Of a DNA stretch of 64,000 nt, positions 25,888 through 34,863 are shown one piece after another. This DNA is from DATKHR01 sp036557365 (GTDB lineage: Bacteria > Acidobacteriota > Vicinamibacteria > Vicinamibacterales > CAVVIG01). A program made the position numbers and the translations under genes. The notes beneath the pieces were generated by a model that worked only from the letters and a program-made list of their open reading frames with translations, did no database searches and was not told the origin of the DNA. How positions within the stretch are numbered: the stretch's first letter is position 1; each line of letters opens with the position of its first letter. Where the stretch lies: assembly GCA_036557365.1 (NCBI GenBank), contig DATBHR010000087.1, positions 1 through 64,000 of the forward strand. The letters run 5' to 3'.

Positions 25888-26268
25888 GTGCCTAGTCCTC
25901 TGATTTCTACCGTGATCGCGATGACGGTCGGCGGCGCGGCGGTGGCGGCTCTGGGTCAGACCGTCAGGCCCGGCGAGATCGGGCGCGCCGAGGTGTGGAT
26001 CAAGAACGACGACAGCGAAACGATCCCCGTCCGAATCCACGAAGCCGACGCGCGGACGCCGCTGCGCGTCACGGTGGTCAGCAGCGCCGCGTCGGCGCCT
26101 GTGCCGGTGAGCGTGACCCGTCCACAGTGGGAGTATCAGACCGTCCGCGTCACGCTCGAGAACGCGGCGGGCGTGCTTCAGAACCTCGGGGGCCAGGGAT
26201 GGGAGACGACCGGCGTCGCGTGGCCGGCGGCGGACGCCACCACGCTCCTGATGAAGCGCGTACGATAG
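25888..26268 (+). CDS. Small exported protein with DUF4177-like C-terminus
   Basis: A 126-residue protein starting with GTG at 25888, chosen because GGAGG (25877-25882) lies at proper distance; the open frame further upstream is repeat sequence. A hydrophobic N-terminus (residues 5-25) suggests a membrane anchor or signal. The C-terminal part WEYQTVRVTLENAAGVLQNLGGQGWETTGV resembles the DUF4177 pattern (WEY...LN.LG..GWE..GV), a family without known function. It stands alone after the repeat cluster. Confidence 0.65.
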   Translation: MPSPLISTVIAMTVGGAAVAALGQTVRPGEIGRAEVWIKNDDSETIPVRIHEADARTPLRVTVVSSAASAPVPVSVTRPQWEYQTVRVTLENAAGVLQNLGGQGWETTGVAWPAADATTLLMKRVR

Positions 26269-26291
26269 CGCCTATGCGCGTGTCATCGGCG

Positions 26292-26477
26292 TCACTCCGA
26301 CCCATCGGCGCGACTCACCTCGACGCTCGGTTCGCCGTCGTCGATGCTGACGCGAACCCGCCACGGATTGCAGCAGACCTCGCAGTCCTGCACGAACGTG
26401 CCGCGCACGTCGGACTCGACGTAGATTTCCACCTCTTCGCCGCAGTACGGACACGTGATCAGGAACGTCTCATCCAT
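26292..26477 (-). CDS. CPXCG-motif cysteine-rich zinc-binding protein
   Basis: A 61-residue protein with two cysteine pairs, CPYCGEEVEI (residues 9-18) and DCEVCCNPW (31-39), separated by acidic beta-strand sequence. This is the pattern of the small CPXCG cysteine-rich family (zinc-ribbon-like, function unknown). The start ATG at 26477 removes a long upstream extension that reads through the divergent gene. It is divergent from the pseudouridine synthase, with 22 bases between the start codons. Confidence 0.8.
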   Translation of the reverse strand: MDETFLITCPYCGEEVEIYVESDVRGTFVQDCEVCCNPWRVRVSIDDGEPSVEVSRADGSE

Positions 26478-26499
26478 CCGATCGACAATTCTAGAACCA

Positions 26500-27429
26500 A
26501 TGGATCGCTGGACGGTTGATCCCGACGCAGCGGGCACGCGGCTCGACCGCTTTCTGGCCGCGCAGCACCGGCTCGCGTCGCGGTCGCGCGCGGCGACGGC
26601 GCTCGAGCGCGGAAAGGTCTTCGTCAACGACCGCGAGGTTTCGCTGCGCGAGGCCGGCAGCCGACTCGTCGAGGGCGACGTCGTGCGCGTCTGGATGGAT
26701 CGGCCCGGCAGCGCGAAGCGGCCCGTCGCTCTGGGCGAGAAGCGCGATCTGCCGATCGTGTTCGAGGACGACGCGATCGTCGTCCTGAACAAGCCGGCGG
26801 GCGTCCTGGCCGTGCCGCTCGAGCGGCGAGCGGACGCGCGGTCAGTCTATGACGATCTCCGCGAGCACTACCGTCTCCGCCGTCAGCCGCCGCCGTTCGT
26901 CGTCCACCGCATCGATCGCGATACGTCCGGCCTGGTCCTGTTTGCGCGAAGCTCCGCTGCGCAGCAGCGCCTGCGCGGTCAGTTCAGGCGCCGCGAGCCG
27001 GAGCGTGTGTACCTCGCCGTCGTGTACGGCCACGTGACGCCGGAAGCGGGCACGTGGCGCGATCGAATGGTGTGGGACCAGCGGGCGCTCATACAAAAGG
27101 AAACGCATCCCCGCGATCCCGAAGGCAAGGACGCCATCTGCCAGTACCGCGTCGTCGAGCGGTTCGAGCGGGCGTCGCTCGTCGAGATCAGCCTCGTCAC
27201 CGGCCGCCGCAACCAGATCCGCCTGCAGGCGCGGCTGCATGGACACATGCTGGTCGGTGAGCAGCGCTATACGTTCGGTCCGGAGTCGCTCAGGCCGATC
27301 GCGTTCGCGCGCCAGGCGCTGCATGCGCATCGCCTGCGGTTCCGCCACCCGTTCGACGATCGTCCGCTCGGTTTCGAAGCGCCGATGCCCGACGATCTCG
27401 TCGAGCTCGTCGAGCGCCTGCGTCACTGA
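26500..27429 (+). CDS. RluA-family RNA pseudouridine synthase
   Basis: Isomerises uridine to pseudouridine in rRNA or tRNA. The 309 residues have an N-terminal S4-type RNA-binding domain (LDRFLAAQHRLASRSRAATALERGKVFVNDREV) and the catalytic domain with VVHRIDRDTSGLVLFAR, where the Asp after HRI is the catalytic residue, plus LVTGRRNQIRLQ and the terminal YTFG...LHAHRLRFRHP motif. Family length is normal. The ATG at 26500 is preferred to one at 26455 because the latter adds residues with no similarity. It converges with the DUF2723 gene, overlapping it by seven bases. The exact RluA/C/D subtype is not determined. Confidence 0.9.
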   Translation: MDRWTVDPDAAGTRLDRFLAAQHRLASRSRAATALERGKVFVNDREVSLREAGSRLVEGDVVRVWMDRPGSAKRPVALGEKRDLPIVFEDDAIVVLNKPAGVLAVPLERRADARSVYDDLREHYRLRRQPPPFVVHRIDRDTSGLVLFARSSAAQQRLRGQFRRREPERVYLAVVYGHVTPEAGTWRDRMVWDQRALIQKETHPRDPEGKDAICQYRVVERFERASLVEISLVTGRRNQIRLQARLHGHMLVGEQRYTFGPESLRPIAFARQALHAHRLRFRHPFDDRPLGFEAPMPDDLVELVERLRH

Positions 27430-28919
27430 GGATTCGGCCGCCAGATGGCGCCGGTCATCGGCTCGGGCGGCCGCGCCGGATCGCCGGCGCGCGCGCGTCC
27501 GGTCCCGAGCGTCACGACCGACAGCGGCGAGTACGCGAGCTGCTGAACTTCGGTGTCGGCCAGATGGCGCGCGCCGCTGGCAGTCGGCAGATCCAGGTTG
27601 GCCACGGCGAAGGGAATTTTCAACTCGAGCTCCGCGCGGCCGTTCGCAAACGCGTAAATGGTGAAGCCGCTCGCGGCGTACCGCCGGACGACGTTCACGT
27701 CGGCCGGGATGATTTCGATCCGCCGACCGTGCGCCGCATTCTCGCCGAGGAGCTTGTAGAGCACCATGTGATCGACCGTGTAGCTCTCGGCGACGATCGC
27801 GCTGCGGTCCGGCAGCGCCTTGAACAGCGCGTCGAAGTACTGCGCCTCGAACGTGTGCTGATGGTGGTTGTTGAAACGGAAGTTCGCGCGGTACTGCGAG
27901 AACGTCAGCACGACCGCGGCGGCGGCGATCGTCGCCGGAAGCATTCCGCGGCCGCCGGCCTGCCGACGCAGTGCCTCGATGCCGACGCCGGCCATCAGCC
28001 CGAGCGCGATCATCGGGATGATGAGGAATACCTGGATGTCGTACACGCCGTAGTTCAGCGCGAACGCGCCGACCATCGCGGCGCTGCCGCCGAGGAGCAC
28101 CAGGTTGCGGTACCGGCGCAGCAGCAGCCAGACCGCGCCAATCGCGGCGAGCGCGAGGCCAATCCAGCGCAGCTCACCGAGCAGCCAGGTGCCGATCATC
28201 GGCGTCCGCATGTCGGCGAGCTCCTCCGGTGAAAAGCGGAACAGCGCCGTACTGAATTGGCGGCCGGTCATGATGCCGATGAGCTCCGAGAGATTGTTCG
28301 CGCGGACTTCGAGGAACGGCGCCTGCTGATACGTCCGCAGCCAGACGAAGAAGTAGCAGCTCAGGCCCGTCAGACAGATGACGAATGCCCACTTGACCGT
28401 CCTTGCCGTGAGCACGTGCCGGTCGACGAGCAGCGCGAAGGCGAACAGCGCAGGCGCCGTCATCGCAAGCGTCAGATGGTGGGCGAGGCCTGCCGCGAAG
28501 AAAACGAGCGACCACATCAGATCCGCGTAGCGCCTGGTTCGCGCCCATCGAAGCAGGAACAGCAGCACGCCGGCAAAGAGCAGCGCGTTCAGCGCGTAGA
28601 CCTCCGCGAGCAGCATCTGCGACCAGAACAGGCGGCCGAATCCAACGCCCAGCGCTCCGGCGAACGCGATGATGCGGCTGCATCCGAGCTCGCGGAGGAC
28701 GAGGACCATCAGGCCGACGGCGCTCGCCCCACAGACCACCGACATCAGGTTGATGCGGAACGCGAGCGTCCCGAACGGCAGCTTCGAGAACAGCCACGAC
28801 AACCAGATGTAGAGCGGATAGCCGGGACTGTGCGGGGTGCCGAGAACGGCGCCGACGAACTGCAGCTTCGGCGTGTCGCCGATGCCCACGAGTCCCGGGT
28901 ACATCGTGACGAGGTACAC
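27423..28919 (-). CDS. DUF2723 membrane protein, glycosyltransferase-like
   Basis: Polytopic membrane protein of at least 498 residues with about ten hydrophobic helices. The N-terminal YPGLVGIGDTPKLQFVGAVLGTPHSPGYPLYIWLSWLF is the DUF2723 signature, whose GD/HSPGYPLY residues resemble the catalytic loop of O-mannosyltransferase-type (GT-C) enzymes. The GTG at 28919 would cut into the first helix: the same frame continues upstream for about 35 codons (LWAAFAALTALG precedes it), but no ATG, GTG or TTG was found there, so the real start may be a rare codon. A lipid-linked sugar donor is inferred from the fold only. Confidence 0.8.
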   Translation of the reverse strand: MYLVTMYPGLVGIGDTPKLQFVGAVLGTPHSPGYPLYIWLSWLFSKLPFGTLAFRINLMSVVCGASAVGLMVLVLRELGCSRIIAFAGALGVGFGRLFWSQMLLAEVYALNALLFAGVLLFLLRWARTRRYADLMWSLVFFAAGLAHHLTLAMTAPALFAFALLVDRHVLTARTVKWAFVICLTGLSCYFFVWLRTYQQAPFLEVRANNLSELIGIMTGRQFSTALFRFSPEELADMRTPMIGTWLLGELRWIGLALAAIGAVWLLLRRYRNLVLLGGSAAMVGAFALNYGVYDIQVFLIIPMIALGLMAGVGIEALRRQAGGRGMLPATIAAAAVVLTFSQYRANFRFNNHHQHTFEAQYFDALFKALPDRSAIVAESYTVDHMVLYKLLGENAAHGRRIEIIPADVNVVRRYAASGFTIYAFANGRAELELKIPFAVANLDLPTASGARHLADTEVQQLAYSPLSVVTLGTGRARAGDPARPPEPMTGAIWRPNPQ

Positions 28920-29191
28920 GCCGAGCGCGGTCAGTGCGGCAAACGCCGCCCACAGACCGTCATATCGGCCTGGCGGTACTGGATCGATCGGTGGCTCTGT
29001 TAGAACTGACAGATAGCTCAGCGCTGTGTCGCAAGAAGCGACGGTCGGTCGTCATCAGACGCTGCACTTCGGACGCGCTACCCCCACGCGTCCTTCGAAA
29101 AATCAGCGGGATGCCGACGGTTTGGACCTAGCTCAGGCAAGAGAGATGCCGGGCTTGGAACGGCGGCGCCGCGGCCGCGCGTCGCAGCATC

Positions 29192-30406
29192 TCAGTTGAC
29201 ATGCTTATAAATATTCCCGCCTTTCATTACGAATGCGACGTGCGTGACGGCCGTGACGTCGGTGAGCGGGTCGCCGTCAACGGCGATCAGGTCCGCTTCG
29301 TATCCGGGCGCCAGCGTGCCGATGGTCTTGCCGAGTCCCAGCGATTCCGCCGAGAGCGACGTCGCCGAGATCACCGCGTCCATCGGTTTCTGGTTGCCCT
29401 GCCGTACTCGCTCGACAATTTCATCCGCATTGTGTCCGTGCGCGCCTGCGACGGCGTCGGTGCCGAGCACGAGCTTCAGGTTCGGCGTCGCCACGGCCAG
29501 CTTGATCATGGCGTTGTTGATCTTCAGCCCCTTCTCCATGTAGGCGAAGCCTTCTTCGTTGTAGTTCCCGATGCCGAGGTACTTCGCCTTGTTGCGCAGG
29601 TAGTTCTGCAGCACGACGCCGACGTTCGGGTCGAAGTACACGCCCTTGGACGCCATGAGCGTCATGACTTCCTGCGTCGCGAAGACGCCGTGCTCGATCT
29701 GCTTGCAGCCCGCGTTCACTGACGCCTTGATCGACTCCGGGCTGTGCGCGTGCACCATCGTCCGCATCCCGAGCGTGTTGGCCTCGCCGCAGACCGCCTC
29801 CAGTTGCTCGGTGGTCATCGTCTGCTTGCCGCCGTCGCGAATGCTCGCCGACGCAAAGATCTTGATGACGTCGGCGCCCTCCTGTTTCAGCTGGCGCACT
29901 TTCTCGCGGATTTCAGCCGGCGTGCCGCTGCGCTCGTTGAACTGCCGGATCGACGTGAGGATGCGCGGTCCAGGGAGGACGCCCCGTGCAATCGCCTCGC
30001 GAAGGTCGACGTCGTTCGGTTGACCCGGGCTCTGGATGGTCGTGAAACCGGCCATCAGCGTGACGTAAGCGTTCTCCGCCGAATAGAGGATCTCCTGCGC
30101 CGGCGAGCCGGGACGGGCCGCGTAACGCCCGTCTTTATCGAAATGCCACCCGACGTGCGCGTGCACGTCGATGAGGCCGGGCATGACGGTCCGGTGCCCG
30201 AGGTCGTACGTCGCGTTGGCGCCGCCGTTCTCGATCGCCGTAATTTTGGATCCGGTGACGACAATCGTCGCATTCCGAATCGTTTTGCCGCTGCCGTCCA
30301 GGATGCTGTCGGCGTGAATCCGAATTGTCCGAGTTTGTGAAGACAGTGTCATGGACCACACACACACGACGCCGATCGTCGTCAGAACGGATGCCTTGCT
30401 TCGCAT
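29192..30406 (-). CDS. Exported amidohydrolase (imidazolonepropionase-like)
   Basis: Metal-dependent hydrolase of 404 residues with a signal peptide (1-25). The TIM-barrel metal ligands are visible as HAHVGW (His-X-His), the Lys in ADVIKIFAS (the likely bridging residue), VHAHSP, EHGVF and the catalytic Asp in GTDAVAGAH. This pattern matches the Xaa-Pro dipeptidase/imidazolonepropionase-like group frequent in Acidobacteriota, usually acting on peptides or amides in the periplasm. ATG at 30406 lies seven bases after a minus-strand TATAAT, so it may be leaderless. Divergent from the PQQ dehydrogenase with a shared 8-bp -10 palindrome. Confidence 0.85.
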   Translation of the reverse strand: MRSKASVLTTIGVVCVWSMTLSSQTRTIRIHADSILDGSGKTIRNATIVVTGSKITAIENGGANATYDLGHRTVMPGLIDVHAHVGWHFDKDGRYAARPGSPAQEILYSAENAYVTLMAGFTTIQSPGQPNDVDLREAIARGVLPGPRILTSIRQFNERSGTPAEIREKVRQLKQEGADVIKIFASASIRDGGKQTMTTEQLEAVCGEANTLGMRTMVHAHSPESIKASVNAGCKQIEHGVFATQEVMTLMASKGVYFDPNVGVVLQNYLRNKAKYLGIGNYNEEGFAYMEKGLKINNAMIKLAVATPNLKLVLGTDAVAGAHGHNADEIVERVRQGNQKPMDAVISATSLSAESLGLGKTIGTLAPGYEADLIAVDGDPLTDVTAVTHVAFVMKGGNIYKHVN

Positions 30407-30413
30407 GGCGCGA

Positions 30414-30421
30414 ATTATAAT
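30414..30421. promoter_or_regulatory. Overlapping divergent -10 elements
   Basis: ATTATAAT reads TATAAT on the plus strand (30416-30421) and on the minus strand (30419-30414). The plus-strand start (30438) lies 16 bases downstream and the minus-strand start (30406) seven bases downstream. RNA polymerase could not occupy both directions at once, so the amidohydrolase and the PQQ dehydrogenase are likely transcribed in competition. Confidence 0.5.
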
Positions 30422-30437
30422 CGTCAACGCCCGTCCC

Positions 30438-32432
30438 ATGCTGAGATTGGCTCTGATCGCCCTCCTTGCGGTGGGCGCGGTGGCACCGGCCTTTGACGCC
30501 GGAGGTTCGCTCGACGGCGGAGGCCAAAAGGCCGAGCCGCGTGCGCCCGTCGCGGCGGACCGGGGCGAACGCGACTGGCCCTTCTACGGCGGCGACCAGG
30601 GCGGCACCAAGTACTCGCCGCTCGCCGACGTCAACCGTTCCAACGTGACCGCGCTCACGGTCGCCTGGGAATGGTTTCCGAAGGAGCGCGCGCTCGAACG
30701 CTACGGCACGCGCTCGGGCAATTTCCAGACGACGCCGCTGATGATCGACAACGTGCTGTACTTCAGCACGCCGTACAACCGTGTGATCGCGCTCGACGCG
30801 GAAACCGGTGCGGAGCGGTGGTCCTACGATCCCAAGGCCTACGAAGACGGTCAGCCGCCGAACGGGACCGGGTTCGTGCATCGCGGCGTGGCCGCGTGGC
30901 GCGACTCCGCGCACGACAACGCGCTGCGCATCTTCATCAACAGCCGCTATCACCTGATTTGCCTCGACGCGGCGACGGGGCAAGTCGTCTCCTCCTTCGG
31001 CGACAACGGCGTCGTCGATCTGAGTCGCGGCCTGCTGTGGCCGATCAACAAGACGCACTACACGAACACGTCGCCGCCCGTCGTGTACCGCGACCTCGTC
31101 ATCCTCGGGAACGGCGTCGGCGATCGTCTCGCGTACCGTAACGATCCGCCAGGCGACGTGCGCGCGTTCGACGCACGCACCGGCAAGATGGTGTGGACGT
31201 TCCACACGATTCCGCAGCCGGGCGAGTTCGGCAACGACACGTGGCAGAACGACTCGTGGAGCTTCACGGGCCACACGAACGTCTGGGCGCCGATGACGCT
31301 CGACGACGCCCGCGGCCTGCTGTATCTGCCGGTGACCACGCCGAGCAACGATTTCTACGGCGGCCGCCGTCCCGGCGCGAATCTGTTCGCCGAGTCGCTC
31401 GTCTGTCTCGACGCTGCGACGGGACAGCGGCGCTGGCACTATCAGCTGATCCACCACGGTCTCTGGGACTACGACAATCCGTCGCCGCCCAACCTCGTCA
31501 CAATTCGATCGCCGGACGGCGGCGGAACGATTGACGCGGTTGTTCAGCTCACGAAGCAGGGATTCGCGTTTGTGTTCGATCGCGTGACCGGCAAGCCGGT
31601 CTGGTCGATCGAGGAACGACCGGTGCCTGCGAGCGACGTGCGCGGCGAGCATGCGTGGCCGACGCAGCCGTTTCCCACGCGTCCGCCCGCGATCACCGAA
31701 CAGGGCGTCACGCTCGACGACGCGTTCGACCTGACGCCGGAGCTGAAGGCCGCCGCGCGCAAGGAACTGGAGAAGTACCGTCTCGGTCCGGTCTTTACAC
31801 CTCCGACGCACGGCGGCACGGTTCAGCGTCCAGGGATCATCGGCGGCGCGAACTGGGGCGGCGGTGCGTTCGAGCAGCAGTCGGGCCTGCTGTTCGTGAA
31901 GACGACGAACTCCGCGAACATCATCCGTGTGGGCGCGCCGGATCGGTCCCCCTCCAACCCGCGTGCGTCGGAAGTCGACGGCGAGTACGTCCGCGTCGGC
32001 GATACGAATGCGGAATTCATGAACGGCATTCCGCTCCTCAAGCCGCCGTACGGGCATCTGATCGCGGTCGATCTCAATCGCGGCACGATCGCGTGGCGCG
32101 TGCCCTTCGGGGATACGCCGTCGCTCCGATCGCATCCGGCGCTCAAGGGTGTCAAAATGCCCGACACGCTCGGCGTCGCCGGTGCGCCCGGCGTGCTCGC
32201 TACGGCCGGCGGACTGGTGTTCGCGGGCGGCGGCGACGTCGCGGTGCACGCGCTCGAAACATCCACGGGCCGCGAGGTCTGGCGGTTTCCGCTGCCGCGC
32301 CGTGCGAACGCGACGCCCATGACGTATCGCGCAAAGAACGGACGGCAGTTCGTCGTCATCGCAACGGGCGGCGGAGAAGACGCGGCGTTGACCGCGTTCG
32401 CGCTGCCGGTCAGTCCAGGAGGACACGAGTGA
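30438..32432 (+). CDS. PQQ-dependent (quinoprotein) dehydrogenase
   Basis: Periplasmic quinoprotein of 664 residues oxidising an alcohol or sugar with pyrroloquinoline quinone. A signal peptide (about residues 1-20) is followed by an eight-bladed propeller: DWPFYGGDQGGTKYSPLADVNRSNV starts blade one, and AL(D)xxTGxxxW-type blade motifs recur (ALDAETGAERWSY, CLDAATGQVV, ALETSTGREVWRF). GGANWGGGAFEQ and LYLPVTTPSND are hallmarks of the glucose-dehydrogenase-like branch. No haem motif (CXXCH) is present, so electrons must go to a separate acceptor. Stop overlaps the next gene by four bases. Confidence 0.88.
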   Translation: MLRLALIALLAVGAVAPAFDAGGSLDGGGQKAEPRAPVAADRGERDWPFYGGDQGGTKYSPLADVNRSNVTALTVAWEWFPKERALERYGTRSGNFQTTPLMIDNVLYFSTPYNRVIALDAETGAERWSYDPKAYEDGQPPNGTGFVHRGVAAWRDSAHDNALRIFINSRYHLICLDAATGQVVSSFGDNGVVDLSRGLLWPINKTHYTNTSPPVVYRDLVILGNGVGDRLAYRNDPPGDVRAFDARTGKMVWTFHTIPQPGEFGNDTWQNDSWSFTGHTNVWAPMTLDDARGLLYLPVTTPSNDFYGGRRPGANLFAESLVCLDAATGQRRWHYQLIHHGLWDYDNPSPPNLVTIRSPDGGGTIDAVVQLTKQGFAFVFDRVTGKPVWSIEERPVPASDVRGEHAWPTQPFPTRPPAITEQGVTLDDAFDLTPELKAAARKELEKYRLGPVFTPPTHGGTVQRPGIIGGANWGGGAFEQQSGLLFVKTTNSANIIRVGAPDRSPSNPRASEVDGEYVRVGDTNAEFMNGIPLLKPPYGHLIAVDLNRGTIAWRVPFGDTPSLRSHPALKGVKMPDTLGVAGAPGVLATAGGLVFAGGGDVAVHALETSTGREVWRFPLPRRANATPMTYRAKNGRQFVVIATGGGEDAALTAFALPVSPGGHE

Positions 32433-34801
32433 TCGCGGCAATTCTTCTGACCCTTTCACTGGCGGCGGCGCCGGCCGCATCCACGATGTCGGGCACGGTG
32501 CACGATTCCGCGGGCGGCGTCGTGCAGGGCGCGCTGGTCATCGTCCGTTCGCCGGGCGGCGCTGAACGCCAGGTGGTCACAGGACCCGACGGCCGCTTCA
32601 CGATCGACGCGCCCGAGGGCGCGGAGTTGACGGTCATCGTGCGCGCGGGAGGATTCGCGGAAACGACGAAGCAGGTGACCGCGTCGGAACGCAACGGCGA
32701 TCTCGACGTCGTGGTCGCGCCCGCTGGCGTGCTTGAAACGGTCACCGTGACGCCTGCGCGCGGCGAGCAGCGTGTCGGCGACGTGCCCGCGAGCGTCAAC
32801 GTCCTGACCGAAGAAGACATCAAGAGCTCGCCGGCCGTCGTCGCCGACGACGTGCTGCGCCAGGTGCCGACGTTCAGCCTGTTTCGCCGCAGCAACAGTC
32901 TTTCCACGCATCCTACGTCGCAGGGCGTGTCCCTCCGCGGTATCGGTCCGAGCGGCGTGAGCCGCACGCTCGTCCTGCTGGACGATGTGCCGTTCAACGA
33001 TCCGTTCGGCGGCTGGGTGTACTGGACGCGCGTGCCGCTCGAAGCATCGGAGCGCATCGAGGTCGTGGACGGTCCGACGGCCAGCCTGTACGGCAACTAC
33101 GCAATGGGCGGCGTCATCAACATCGTCACGCAGCATCCCGAGCGGCGGACGCTCGACATCAAGCCGCAATACGGCAGCAAGAACAGTCCGAAGCTCGATT
33201 TCGTGGCGAGCGACACGTGGAACAAACTGGGCGCGGTCGTCGAGGGCAGCTACTTCGACACCGACGGCTTCCCGATCGTCGCCGCCTCCGAACGCGGACC
33301 GATCGACATCAACGCGACGGTCAAGTACGCCAACACGACTGGCAAGGTCGAGTACACGCCGAGCGATCAGATGCAGCTCTTCGCGCGCGGCGGGTACTTC
33401 TCGGAAGATCGCGTCAACGGCAAGGTCGGCGAAGTGAACGACACGCGCTGGACGTCGTTGAGCGGCGGCGGCCGGTTCCGCCTGCCTGACGACAGCACGT
33501 TGTCGGCGCGCGTGTTCATGGACTATCAGCGCTTCCACAGCACCTTCATGGCGGTCAGCAACGCCACGACGCTCCGCAACTTCGTGCGGTTGTCGGTCGA
33601 CCAGCACGTCCCGACGGACGGCGTGGGGTCGATGGCGCAGTGGACGAAGATTGTCGGCACGAAGAACGTCCTCAGCGCCGGAGCCGACTGGCGCTGGGTC
33701 CAGGGCGACAGCCACGAGGACTCGTACAACCAGGCGACGCCGGTCACGGTCATTCCTCCGGTGACCCTCGCGTCCGTCCTGGCGCTCCAGCGCATCTCCG
33801 GCGGCACGCAGCAGATCGGCGGGGCGTTCGTGCAGGACGTCTACACGCCGCTTCCGCAGATGACGATCACGCTGAGCGGACGCGTCGATCACTGGCACAA
33901 CTACGACGGCCACAACCTCGAAACCGCGGTCATCCCCGGCACGCCGACGAACAATCAGCCGAATCTTCCCGATCGCTCGGACAACGCGTTCAGTCCGCGT
34001 GCAGCGCTCCTCTATCACTTCTCGGATCGCGTGAGCGCATGGGGCGCGTGGAGCTCGGGCTTCCGCGCGCCGACGCTGAACGAGTTGTATCGCCAGTTCC
34101 GAGTCGGCACGGTCCTGACGCTGCCGAACAACCAGCTCGGTCCCGAGCGCCTCTACGGCGGCGAGGCCGGCGTCAACGTCGCCGTTGCGCGAAACCTGAC
34201 GTGGCGCACGACGTGGTTCGACAACGTCGTCAACAATCCGGTCGCGAACGTCACGCTGTCGACCACGCCGTCGACGACGACGCAGCAGCGGCAGAACCTG
34301 GGCAGCACCGAGATCTGGGGCGTTCAGACCGATGTTGAATACCGGCTCGGGACCGACTGGCGCGTCTCAGCTGCGTATCTCTTCGATCACGCGATTGTCA
34401 CCGACGGCGGTGTGGCCAACGCGGCGCTGGTCGGGAACTATCTGCCCCAGGTGCCGAAGAATCGCGGCTCGGTGCAGGTTGGCTACGCGAATCCGAAATA
34501 TCTGAGCGCCGCGATCGGCATCCAGGTCTACGGTCTTCAGTTCGACGACGATCAGAATATCCGGGCGGTTCAGCCGGCGGCGCTCGTCGAGGCGGGATAC
34601 TCGGCGACTCACGGTCCCGGACTCCCCGGATACACGACGGTCGACATCACCGCGTCGCGGACCATCGTCCGCAACTTCGACCTCTACTTCGGCATCCAGA
34701 ACCTGTTCAACCAGGAATATTTCGTCGGCACGCTGCCCGATACGATCGGCACGCCGCGGCTCGTTAATTTCGGAGCACGGGTCAGGTTTGCTGGTAAATG
34801 A
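32429..34801 (+). CDS. TonB-dependent receptor coupled to the PQQ dehydrogenase
   Basis: Outer-membrane receptor of 790 residues. The start is GTG at 32429 with AGGAGGA about six bases upstream, overlapping the dehydrogenase stop as GTGA. Signal peptide (1-20), a carboxypeptidase-regulatory-like domain (about 22-100; SGTVHDSAGGVVQGALVIV), a plug (about 110-230; VGDVPASVNVLTEEDI, LRGIGPSGVSRTLVLLDDVPFNDPFGGW, YGNYAMGGVINIVTQ) and a beta-barrel with the C-terminal LVNFGARVRFAGK are visible. Plausible cargo is PQQ, which free-living bacteria import through TonB receptors, or the dehydrogenase substrate; this is inference from the tight coupling. Confidence 0.88.
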   Translation: MIAAILLTLSLAAAPAASTMSGTVHDSAGGVVQGALVIVRSPGGAERQVVTGPDGRFTIDAPEGAELTVIVRAGGFAETTKQVTASERNGDLDVVVAPAGVLETVTVTPARGEQRVGDVPASVNVLTEEDIKSSPAVVADDVLRQVPTFSLFRRSNSLSTHPTSQGVSLRGIGPSGVSRTLVLLDDVPFNDPFGGWVYWTRVPLEASERIEVVDGPTASLYGNYAMGGVINIVTQHPERRTLDIKPQYGSKNSPKLDFVASDTWNKLGAVVEGSYFDTDGFPIVAASERGPIDINATVKYANTTGKVEYTPSDQMQLFARGGYFSEDRVNGKVGEVNDTRWTSLSGGGRFRLPDDSTLSARVFMDYQRFHSTFMAVSNATTLRNFVRLSVDQHVPTDGVGSMAQWTKIVGTKNVLSAGADWRWVQGDSHEDSYNQATPVTVIPPVTLASVLALQRISGGTQQIGGAFVQDVYTPLPQMTITLSGRVDHWHNYDGHNLETAVIPGTPTNNQPNLPDRSDNAFSPRAALLYHFSDRVSAWGAWSSGFRAPTLNELYRQFRVGTVLTLPNNQLGPERLYGGEAGVNVAVARNLTWRTTWFDNVVNNPVANVTLSTTPSTTTQQRQNLGSTEIWGVQTDVEYRLGTDWRVSAAYLFDHAIVTDGGVANAALVGNYLPQVPKNRGSVQVGYANPKYLSAAIGIQVYGLQFDDDQNIRAVQPAALVEAGYSATHGPGLPGYTTVDITASRTIVRNFDLYFGIQNLFNQEYFVGTLPDTIGTPRLVNFGARVRFAGK

Positions 34802-34805
34802 CCTG

Positions 34806-34857
34806 TATTGCGGATTGCCGATTGCGGATCGCGGATTCGATTGAGGATTGAGCGCGA
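34806..34857. repeat. GCGGATT simple repeat between convergent genes
   Basis: Degenerate copies of GCGGATTGC fill the space between the receptor stop and the radical SAM gene. On the minus strand they read AATCCGC, the same unit found inside dnaE2 at 24751-24819. Confidence 0.7.
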
Positions 34858-34863
34858 CGCGCG

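Noticed and set aside
30135..32480. Very long open frame on the minus strand opposite the PQQ dehydrogenase
   Set aside because: Arg/Ala/Asp/Val-dominated translation without domains; the plus-strand PQQ propeller is clear. High GC leaves the antisense frame open.
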